64,000 nt of DNA, taken from positions 1,116,001 to 1,180,000 of the forward strand of contig OX457072.1 of NCBI GenBank assembly GCA_949752795.1, written 5' to 3'. Made by a program: the position numbers and the translations under genes. Positions 12,640 to 22,259 of the stretch are shown here, piece by piece (positions within the stretch are counted from its first letter, which is position 1; every line of letters starts with the position of its first letter). Below the pieces are notes generated by a model. That model was given only the letters and a program-made list of their open reading frames with translations. It had not been told where the DNA came from and ran no database searches. The stretch comes from Hyperoodon ampullatus (taxonomy: Eukaryota > Chordata > Mammalia > Artiodactyla > Ziphiidae).

Positions 12640-14150
12640 TGCCCTGTGTGCTCCAGGCACCTCCATACAAATATGTTTAAAACTGAACTCATCGAATTTT
12701 CCTAAAATGAGATGGTTTCTTTGTGTTTTCTATTTGGGAAGCATCTCGTCCTGTGAGCCATCCTGGGCTCTGTGGTCCATTGGTTTCTGAGCCCCACAAA
12801 CTTCACTCATTAAAAAGCTCTCATATTACTTCCCTCCTGAACACCCCCATCACTGTTCTCATTTCCCTACTGAGCTCCCGCCAAGCCTCGCCCGGACCTC
12901 CGGGCACAGCCACCCGTGGCATCTGTACTGCAAAATCGTGGTTTCTGTTTTGAAGCCATTGACACATCCTCTTTCTTCCCACGTTTCTTTTACTTTGCTC
13001 CTCAAAAGCCACATCTGTAAAACTTTCCTCTACTGCGCTGCTTGCTCAGAGCCCTTCGGCTGGATTTCTAAGTGTTGACAGAGTTGCCCTGGGCTCAGCC
13101 CTCCACACCCTTTGCGCCTCTCTGCACACACGTCGCCAGGTAACCTCAGGCAGGCTCTTGGTGTGAAGTACCTCTTCCATGAGTAACATCCTGAACTAGC
13201 ATCTCCAGCCCCAGCTCTGGCTCTGTCCTGAGCTCTGAATGACTGTGTCCCTCTCCAGTCGATTGTGCAAGAGGCATTTCAGATTTGTCCAGACTACAAT
13301 GGGTGGTCTCTACCTCTGTCACACTGGACACCAAACTCGATGTGCTGTCATTCTACTCAAGTTCAGTCAATGTCATCACCAGTCACTCAGATGGAAAATC
13401 TTGGAGTCGTTCTGGTTTTCTTAAATCATTTATTCCCTATGAATTTGATCAGTTCTACCTTTAAAATATGATGTCTGATCATATCTTTGTGCCCAGGCTC
13501 TGATCATCTCTTCCTTGAGATGTGCAGTAATCTCTTGACTTGTCCATTTTCTTCCACTTTGACAACTTCAGTCTTTAGCCCACAGAAGAACGGCTAGAAA
13601 CATCTTTTAAACATGAAAATCAGATATGATGTGCCTCTATTGAAAACCTATAAATAACTCCCCATTATGTTCAAAATAAAACATGACCGACATCCTTAGG
13701 AGTCCAGTGAGTGTTCCTGTACCTGGCAACTCTCACTCTCCCAAGGCGTTTCCCATCACGCTTCTCCCTCTCTTACCCACTGAGTCCACACCTGGCCTTT
13801 TCTTCTGTTTCCAGCCGTGCTCCCCTGTCAGAGCCACCTCACTTGCTGTGCTTGTCTGGGGTTTTCCTCACACTGACGCCAGGCACGAGCTTGTTCCTTC
13901 ATTCAGACACTGCCCAATGCGCCCTCCTCAGAGAGGGTGCTTCTCACTGCTTTACCTAAATGATCTTCCCCCTAAACTTCTTTCTGCTTTATTTTATCTG
14001 CAGCGTGTTTCCCTACTAGAAATCACGTTAATTTATTTCCTCACCAGAGTCCATGAGATCAAGGATATTGTCTTGGTTACCTTATGTGTCAGCATGATGA
14101 GACGCTTGCTACGTAGTATACACTCAAAAAAAACACCTTAGAATGAGTGA
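12640..14150 (+). mobile_element. L2 LINE 3' portion
   Basis: The part from about 13370 is the clearest: 'gttctacctttaaaatat', 'aaaatcagatatgatgtgcc', 'cccattatgttcaaaataaaac', 'gagagggtgcttctcac', 'ccatgagatcaaggatattgtc' follow the L2 3' consensus in order. The block 12640-13350 is probably the same element (for example 'tttaaaactgaactcatcga') but more diverged. Frames of up to 152 codons here (13683-14141) are repeat sequence, not a gene. Confidence 0.7.
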
Positions 14151-17100
14151 ATGGGTTGATCTTCGCTGCTGTCGGTGCAGTAAGCAACCCCAAAGTTCAG
14201 CGGGTGCTGAGAATTCACAGAGTGTTAGCTTTCACCCGCTTGTAGAACAATATCCATGAAAAACTGATGTCCATGAATGGTAAACACCAGATGTCTACTG
14301 AAAATGCCATTATGATTTCAACCCCTACCCTCCGTTCTACTGTAGATAGAGAAGTGACACCGAGTTAAGCCTCAGGAGTCTTCACTGAGTCCACAGGGAT
14401 CTTGGAAGTAAAAATAGCAGCCTAGTGCCTCACACATAGCAACCACTCTGTAAACAGCTGTGACACTGAGGTACTGGTTGGAAAACTGGTTCTCATCTTA
14501 GTCTGTCATTTGATGATGACATTTGACTTCTAATTTCTAGATTGTAAAATTAATTCATCAATGTTTTTTCAGGATTTGGTAATTGTTACCTGTAAACTCA
14601 GTATTAGAACTTTGCCTTTTCCTCCCAACTTTTTGAAAGTTCTTGAGTTACTGAGTGGTTAGCACTTCTTGCTAACATGATAGGTGTGGTCTAAAACCCT
14701 GCCGACCCCAAGCAGACATTTGCTATGTATGTTCTGAAGGGAAAAAATACTAATGCTTACCAACCAAATACTAATGCTTATGCGTGGTTTTAATTCATGG
14801 ACATTCTTTATTGTGGCTCTTGAAAGGATTACAAAGTGCTTCATTTTATGATCTCAGTTTTGGATGAAATATTCATAAACTTTTTCATGAGTCTGAATGA
14901 ACGCTTGTGAATTTTGGACAATGAGCTTTCATCAACATTCACTGAAAAATCATAAACACTTCATCCTTTGTATGGAAATTTTAATTAATTAAAAGTTAAA
15001 ACAAACCCAGAGCGCTCCCATTAGAGACAGAAGAGTAGCTTCTGTTTTATTTACTGTAAACTCATTATTGATTATATTTTATAAAATAGTATCAGTGAAT
15101 TGAACTGATCGCATAAGTCCTGTGGAAAAGATGTCCTGATTCTGTTAGCAATTCTAGATAAAATCTCAAATCAAAGATACTTCAATGTAGATGCTTTACC
15201 AAAGGGCTACATTCACCAAGGACATAAAATTGCTACCAAGGTGGACTGTTTTTTAATGATCAGGGAAAGTAAATTCTACAGAAGCTCACTGAGGGGAGCC
15301 CTTCACCTCTTATATGGTTATTTACTCTGTAGCCCAACTCTAGTAGACATATCCCCCTGGAGATTTGCTAAAAGAGGCTACATAGTTCATGATCTTTCAC
15401 AGATGTCTAATGTACAGTTAGAGATTCATTTTAAAGTACAAGGAGAACACTAATTGGGTTGAATTGCTAACAAGGGGTATCTTGTGTCATGTTTTTCAAA
15501 TGCATACACCAACTTAAAGATTCTTATATATAATACTTTGAAGGGTATTTAAAATTGAATAGCCCTATTCTCACAAGAAGTAATAAAGACACAGATGAGA
15601 TGCATGCTCTCTTGCTTACCCAGCACATCTAGACAAAATCCAGACCTAAATGGACTCACTCATTAGCCTTCTTTCCCAATAGATGCAAGTGAAAATTATC
15701 TATCATGGGAAATAAATACAAGGAAATTTGTCTTGGTTTATGTGATTAACTAAAGGAACGTTAAACCTGGAACCTACCTCTGGTTTCCGACTTTCAATCC
15801 TGAAATCTAGATCACATTTCTTCCCAATTCTGTGAAATATAAATAGACTTACTAAAAAAGATGAACGATTTATAATTGTTATATTATGCATCCTATATTA
15901 CAGTTTGTGATGTCTTATTCAAATTCTGTGTTTAGACATTCCTTGCTGCTTGAGAGGGCTCTTTGGAACATGTGAAGGTGAAGACACTGGATGAGTCTTG
16001 AGGTACCAGTCAATGCCTGCACCATCTTGGAGCAGCTCACCAGAGGTATTTAATCAACCTTACTGAGCATATTAGATGTGCAGTCAAAGAAGAATGTGTT
16101 TTAATGATGGGTTATGCAGTCTGAACACAAGTATGACAGAGATTGGGGCCCTTTATTCCCCTGGCTTCATACCTTACAGTTAGCATGTTGCTTCCAATGG
16201 GGTATCTAAAAAGTTACTTCAGCTACAAAGCTTTTGTCCTTTCATCGCATGAGAAGGAGCTAGAAAAGAAAAACATTTTTCTAATGTAATAAACAGCCTT
16301 AAAGGAATCGCAGCCTCAGAAACCCCTTTATTCCAGGAAATTCCCTTCATGGGCTCCAGGCCGAGACACCCCCTCTGCATCTCCTCACACGATGAACCAA
16401 GGGTCTTCATCCTGAGCTTCTGCGCATGAGATGATCTCCACCTGTTGGGCCATAACTAACCTTGGGGATATTCCTTCATCCCCTCACCGTGTCTTGTTGC
16501 ACAGTCGGGGTAATGATGTCAACAGAACAGCTATTATTGCGGCTCCGTCAGAAATGGACACGGTCCCGAGAACAGTGTCTGTCACCTGCTTTGAGTTGCA
16601 TGAAGACGGTGCAGACTCTATTTCCTGTCTCACTTTGACCCCTACACTTGCCCTCCTCCCCCACTGCTGCCCTCCTGTTCCCGGGTCCAGGTATATCCCA
16701 TGCTGCTGGGGGATGGGAGAGAGGGCAGAATAAAATAGAGGGAAAACGCTAACAACTTTGGCCCTAAATAAAGTGTGGATAAGGGTAGAGGGGTCACGAG
16801 GGAATGAGTCAGTGAGAGCAAAGGGGCCGTGACAAGTGACACACGTCCACTGGTAATCTGCAATGAGTGTGGATTCATGAAGGAGTCCAGAGTTTACCTT
16901 TGAGTTCAGTATTATAGACGCAAAACTAGAAGTTGTGCCATAGATTGAAGCAATTCTGTTTTCAGCAAAAGTTTCACCAATATTTCCCGAGATTGCAGGT
17001 AACACTATTGTTTTACAAACATTTACTAAATAAGCACCTATAAGTCCACAATCTCTGCATGTTTTTGTGATTGAGGACCTGCGTTTAAACACCTATAGAT

Positions 17101-18235
17101 GTAATACTTTAGAAAAACACCCTATGACACACATAACATTAACTGCTTGTGTCTTTCCGTATTTAATTATTTATAAATTGCCTTGAACGACTGATCTTGA
17201 TTACATAAAACTATGTTATAATGTCATGATGGATTTGCAATGCAAGTACGTTTTCTATGGCTCCTGGCAACAGCTTGGGAAAGTTCTGCCAACGGTACTT
17301 TTTTGCTCCCCTTCCTTTCTGGTGATGAAATTCATCAAAATACTTTGCCTTCCTTGGCTGAAATTCAAAATCCACTTGAGCTTTGGATCATCTGATAAAA
17401 GTTAATACTTCATCTGAAAGTCCAACAGAGTTTATTCTCATAAGAGAAAAAACAAAAGAGATGAGAAGGGAAAAAACACCATATTTGGAAACTATATCCT
17501 CAATGAGGCATGAAGAGTGAAAAGTAAAATAAAATAAATACCAGTTAAAACCATTCTTTCTTCTTATGTGTGATTCTCAGAATTAAAATGTTTATTTCAA
17601 GTAAAGAATACACAATCTAATACTTTCAACATGCTGTGTTCATTTGGGCCCTTTGATAATTACTATGAGATGATTAAAATTGTATCTTTTGTCTCTACCT
17701 CTAAAGCTCATTGCTTCTCTGGTTTTAATTCTAAATAAGAAACTGTTTTGTCTGAGTTTAGTTGAAGGATCAGTGAAAAAATGACTGCAGTGTATGAAAT
17801 TTTATGTCAGAAACTATGTATATTCTACTCCAGCAATAGCATGCCCAGATTTATGGGTAAAGATACATCAAAATTGATATAATTCAGGATATTCAATTAA
17901 AGAGATCATTCATTCCATGTCTGAAATTAAAATTTTAGTGCTCAGCAGACGCTTTGTGTTTGAAATCTCACTTCACCTGGTAAGTTGTCTGAGTGATCTC
18001 GTGACGTAATTGATGAGATCGATGGTGTGAACAGGTGATGCTCAAGGCTTCCTTCTGCCTCAGAAATGTCCCCATGTGGGTCTCAGTGTCTGCTTCCCAG
18101 GGAACCCAGCCAAGGGCAGGACGCCAGCAGGGCTGGGATTTCAGAGCTGGACCACCCTTCAGCTGGCCGGCAGCTGTCTGGACCCCGTCTTTGGTGATGG
18201 GTGGAGCTCCCACATCACCTGGGAAACTCCAGCAG
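14150..18235. other. Long unassigned stretch, no gene supported
   Basis: Mostly AT-rich. It contains a 202-codon minus-strand frame (16484-17092) with no domain I recognise and a short 21-bp-period duplication near 14745. I see no splice-consistent exon set or named repeat over most of it. Confidence 0.45.
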
Positions 18236-18237
18236 GT

Positions 18238-18597
18238 TGATATGGGCTGAACTGTGTTCTCCCAGAATGCACATGTTGAAATTCTAACCCCCAGGACCTC
18301 AGAGCGTGACTGCATTTGGAGATGGGGTCTTTAAAGAAGTAACTAAGTTCAAATGTTGTCTTTAGGATGGGACCCTCATCCAGTATGAATGAGTTCTTAT
18401 AAGAGAGCTGATTAGGACACAGGCACACATGGAGGAAGAGCCTGTGAAGACATGGAGAGAAGCCGGCTGTCTACAAACCAAGGAGAGAGGCCTCAGAAGG
18501 AACCAGTGCTGCCCCCAGAACTGGGAGAAAAATTTCTATTGTTTAAGCCACCCTGTCTGTGGTGCGTTGTTACAGCAAGTCCAGCAGACTGAGACCT
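18238..18597 (+). mobile_element. MLT1 (ERVL-MaLR) solitary LTR
   Basis: Reads through the MLT1A/B consensus in order: 'atatgggctgaactgtgttctccc', 'tgaaattctaacccccaggacc', 'catttggagatggggtcttta', 'aaccaaggagagaggcctcag', 'tttctattgtttaagccaccc', 'cagactgagac'. About 360 bp, the usual LTR length. No internal retroviral sequence adjoins it, so it is a solo LTR, with no coding capacity. Confidence 0.85.
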
Positions 18598-18599
18598 AG

Positions 18600-19800
18600 G
18601 GCAACTGTTACAGCCTCTACCAGTGAGGACCTGGTCGGGGGGCAGTGTGGAAGGTGATGCTCTAGCATCCCTGGCAGCCGATTGTTGGACCTCGGGGTGA
18701 GCTGACCGTAGCCGGATGTCATCCATATGTTGGGGAAACTCTGTGAAAGGAGGAGGGTTACTATTAACCAGTGTAAGTGGGATGGTAACAGGCAGCATGT
18801 GAAGGGTGTATCATCTTCTGCAACCGCCAGGCAGAGGGAGCTGAGGTGGCCAGGGGTAGGATGCTGGTGGCCCCGGGTCCACAGTCCTTCTCTGGCATCA
18901 CTAGACTCCGATGCTGTGAACTGTAAGCTCACCCTTCAGGGACTCAGGTAGGTTTCTTTTCCCGGGAAAACTCACAGGAGGAAGGTGTGGGGGATGAAGG
19001 GTGATTCCCGCCACGGGCGGCAGCCACGCAGACCACGTGCCTTTGTGAAGCACCTGCTGCAAGTGTTCATTTGCAGCTTTCGTTGTCAGAGGTGCCCAGT
19101 GTGTTTCATATGGCATGTTCAATGACCTGGATGTTACCGTGTGTTTGAGATCCCTGACGTGCCGTGTGCACACGCAGACATTTCATATTTCATGGCTGCA
19201 GCTGGAATGAAGCAGAGACGGTGGAGTTGCCCGGGTCTGCTCTCACGCTGCACACTTGGTCAACCGTCTGACAGCGCAGCGTGGTAGGAAATCATCTACC
19301 AGCAAAACTCTCTTTCTCGCCATGAATTTCCATGCTCTACAGAGCAGCAATTGGATATCTATCTACTACTTCATCCACCGTCAATAAACCCAGAAGGAGT
19401 AATAGTGTCTCCCATGTGATAAATAGGTCACCTTTCAGAGAGGCTGCCGTTGACTTTAATTAGTACTTATTCTTTCTTAAACCTGCCTTTCTCTTCCCTT
19501 AGTGAGGCGTCCTTTAGGTTTGAAGGGTGTCCTCAGAGTCGGGCTCTCTTCTTGTTATGATCAAAGAAAAATGTTTGCATAACTTAATTCTAGGACAAAA
19601 GACTTAGTGAAAATGTGGATGGACCTCATTTTAATACTGAGCTATTGAAAAATGACGTGACTCAGAAAACAATTGGGTAAAAATTAGTCTCCTTATGTCA
19701 TGCTTATGGTGTGGAAATCTGAGCCCTGTTATAGCATTTTAATTATTAGCCAAGGATGTAATTCTCATTACCATGCACAGGAGCAATAATACACTGGTTT
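18600..19800. other. No gene recognised
   Basis: Mixed-composition intergenic sequence. Open frames on both strands at 18493-19173 overlap the MLT1 end or lack recognisable content. Confidence 0.45.
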
Positions 19801-19809
19801 TATCAGATT

Positions 19810-19990
19810 TTCAGAACACAAACTACTGTATGTGTCAGGTTTTGTACTGGGTGTTGCTAAAGGGAAAATGAACAGGGTACTCCCTGTCTTTGAGAAACTC
19901 GCATTCTAACAAATAACTCAATAAAATGTGAGTGGTGTTACAATAGAAAGTTACAAAAACTAGGGTCAGGTGGGTAAAACCTTGGTGCCA
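19810..19990 (+). mobile_element. Ancient interspersed repeat fragment (family not named)
   Basis: 'Tgtgtcaggttttgtactgggtg' followed by 'ctccctgtctttgagaaactcgcattc' and 'aataactcaataaaatgtgag' follows a common old mammalian repeat (…caggcactgttctaggtgctgg…, …ccctgccctcatggagctta…). Confidence 0.45.
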
Positions 19991-20169
19991 CCAACCAGGA
20001 GAGGGGCGCGGCATAGTGACCGGGGTAGTGCAGAGCTGGTGAGGAAAATGAGAGTTACCTCCCACTCAAAAGGAACGCACGAACCCACATTACAAACGTT
20101 ACGAAGAAATCTAATGGCAAGAGACTCAGCCAACAGATCAACAACCGTGACAGAAAGTACATCTGTAAA

Positions 20170-20960
20170 ACTAGGAAAATAATAACGCAGCTAAAGGGTG
20201 CTTATAAGTTATTTCTAAACTGAAACAGAACAGCTAGTTGAAAACAAAGACGTGTAAGGAGATACCTTCTGATTACTTACAAAAAAGCTGGTGCTGCAAT
20301 ATTAATATTAGACCAATGAGAATCTAGGGCAAAAGTAACCCCTTAGTGCTGATAAAGGAAGGTGAAAGCCAAGATCCACCGATAAGCTATGACCTCATGA
20401 TTCTGTGCGCACCTTCCCACAGGGCTGCAAAATACAGGAGGCCAAAATGGACAGAATCAGAAACTGGGAGGGCAGGAGGTAACACACTGCTAAGTGTACA
20501 GATTATTTGTTTAACATAGTTAAGTAACACAGTCAAATAGACACAACACATGACTGTGCAGTAAATGAAGAATATTCGCTCTTATTAATACACACAAAGC
20601 CACTTCCAAAAATTATTTCAAAGAATGAATAAAAAGTTAACATTCTCTCTTGACAATACAGTGGATTATAGGAATCATCAATTAAAAGATAATTTAGAAA
20701 ATTTATGTTTGGAAAAGAAAAGCATCCCTAGATAATTCAAATATTCAAGAAATGTCATAACGGCAGTTACAAAATATCTTGAAATAAATAGGAAGAAGAA
20801 TAAAAGCAAGACAGAAAATAATAAAATATAAAACCAAAGAACAAAAGAGAGGTAGTTCTTTGAAAGAACTAAATTAATAGAGAAACCACTGGAAAACTAA
20901 TCAAGGTAAAAGATGAAAAGGCAGAAGTCACTTATACTGGCAACAGGGAGAAGCCAGAAC
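20170..20960 (+). mobile_element. Highly diverged L1M ORF2 fragment
   Basis: A-rich sequence with L1-like blocks: 'aaaaaagctggtgctgcaatattaatattagacc' near 20281 (broken here into shorter pieces), 'agagaggtagttctttgaaagaact' and 'aattaatagagaaaccac' near 20845-20890. No open frame remains. Confidence 0.55.
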
Positions 20961-21289
20961 CAGGTGAAGCAGGTATTTAAAAAAAGCCATGACGGCAAAC
21001 TCAGACGAATGGTCTGAACAAATGTGGACCTAGCTGACTCGAGTAATTTTGTAAACGTCGCCAAAATTGATTTAAACGGGTAAAACCAACAGCCACCAAA
21101 GAAGCTGAAACAGCAGTTGACAGCATCCTCATGTCAGTGTCAAGTGAGCCACAGCTTGACCCCTCGGTAAACTGAGTCTGTGAAATGGCAAAACAGGTCA
21201 GATAAGGACCATTACTAAAGCAGAACAGAAACTCAGCTTTTGTATGAACCAATAGTATTGGCAGAGCGTCCTCGAGTTGCTAGTTTCTC

Positions 21290-21830
21290 CATCTGTCCCC
21301 GATCATTCTCGCTGGAATCTCTCGCCCGCTGTCCATCGGGGCGACAGTGACGGTCTTCCCGGGAAGCCCCCCAGCTCTCCTGAGCTCTTCCCTGTCCTCT
21401 GAGACCCTGTGCCTCGGCCCGGCATCCCGGTGTCTGTGACGGCGTCCAGTCCCCCGGCTGGCCTGGCAGCCTGCCGCTGGCGTCCCCCTGCAGAGCCCAG
21501 AGGGGTGCTGTCCCCAGAGGGGCTACTACCCACCCCACCCCCGTCAGACCAGCAGAGCTGAGCCGCGACCGTCCAGAGCCGAGGGCAGCGCCACATCTGG
21601 GGCCTGCCGGGCCCAGGCCCACCTGGCAGGCTGGCACGGTCAAGGGCGGGCGGGCGTGCAGGGCGCCCCCGGCTCCGCCTGCGGGGGCCCGGTGCCCACC
21701 TGCGTGTGCTCGCAGCCCCACTTTCTGCCTTGCAGACGGTTAACACCCCTTCCCCTGCCGGGCAGCGGGTCTGTCCCGGACCTCGGCCAATCGGCCTTTC
21801 CACGGCGTGCCTTTTCTGAAGAAGCTTTAG
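21290..21830. promoter_or_regulatory. PPDPFL: CpG island, probable PPDPFL promoter
   Basis: This block is sharply richer in G+C and in CpG than its surroundings: I count about 45 CpG dinucleotides in roughly 550-600 bp, while the neighbouring kilobases have only a few each. A CCAAT box sits at 21787-21791 within a GGCCAATCGG context, and I see no TATA box near it. The island ends just upstream of a strong splice donor (21872), which is the usual arrangement for a CpG-island promoter followed by a short non-coding first exon. Long open frames on the minus strand across it (for example 21233-21721 and 21303-21836) are a by-product of low stop-codon frequency in GC-rich DNA. The start site itself cannot be placed from sequence alone. 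Confidence 0.75.
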
Positions 21831-21871
21831 AACCACGTTTACCGCAAAGAAAGGTTGGAGAAGGCAGGCGG
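21800..21871 (+). other. PPDPFL: Predicted non-coding exon 1 of PPDPFL (5' boundary unknown)
   Basis: The right edge is defined by a near-consensus donor, CGG|GTGAGT, with GT at 21872-21873, directly downstream of the CpG island and CCAAT box. The left edge is a guess because no initiator motif is clear. From the CCAAT box to the donor there is no ATG, so this exon cannot supply an upstream AUG for the downstream frame. Intron 1 would be 21872-22164 (293 bp) and contains an (AC)n microsatellite. This is inferred from splice-site quality and context; a 5' RACE or RNA-seq junction would settle it. Confidence 0.5.
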
Positions 21872-22080
21872 GTGAGTGATTGTCACAGCTGTGTTCACAC
21901 TTCTTCTCTGACCTTTAGTGTTTCAGGTGGAGCAAGCTGTAGGCGTTGTTATGGTACTTGGTTATGTATTTTTTTCTTGCCTTTGCGAAGGAATTGCGTT
22001 TTTGTTCATTGCAATGTATTTGATTGCAATTTTGTGTGAACTGTTTAAGAGATTTATTACATGATAAATTTTGCTGCTTT

Positions 22081-22105
22081 ACACACACACACACACACAC
22101 ACACA
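22081..22105. repeat. (AC)n microsatellite in PPDPFL intron 1
   Basis: An uninterrupted AC dinucleotide run of 25 nt, about 60 bp before the exon 2 acceptor. Its closeness to the splice site makes length variation potentially relevant to splicing. Confidence 0.95.
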
Positions 22106-22164
22106 ATACTCATGGGAAAAGGAAAAGGAAATTTCAGCATTTCATCCCTGGTCCTGTTTTGCAG

Positions 22165-22259
22165 GCTGCTGGTCACCACCTCACTGGCTCCTGCTCAGGG
22201 GACAGTGGCATCGGTGCCTTCCACTGGATGCCTTCTGGCCCCAAACCAGTATTATCGAA
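22165..22259 (+). CDS. PPDPFL: PPDPFL exon 2 (first coding exon, coding from 22205)
   Basis: The acceptor is a pyrimidine-rich tract ending TGTTTTGCAG (AG at 22163-22164), and the donor is CGAA|GTAAGT (GT at 22260-22261). It encodes the conserved N-terminus, 18 codons plus one base. The frame is also open upstream through the exon and into intron 1, where an in-frame ATG exists at about 22112-22114, but using it would require skipping the acceptor. Confidence 0.75.

Noticed and set aside
13683..14141. 152-codon + frame
   Set aside because: It lies within an L2 3' region and tracks its consensus; no independent coding signal.
21233..21836. Minus-strand frames of 162 and 177 codons over the CpG island
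   Set aside because: GC-rich DNA has few stops; two overlapping frames are open together, there is no domain, and the island is explained as the PPDPFL promoter.
22085..22105. CRISPR-like or regulatory array because of regular spacing
   Set aside because: It is a plain dinucleotide repeat in a mammalian intron; no spacers exist.
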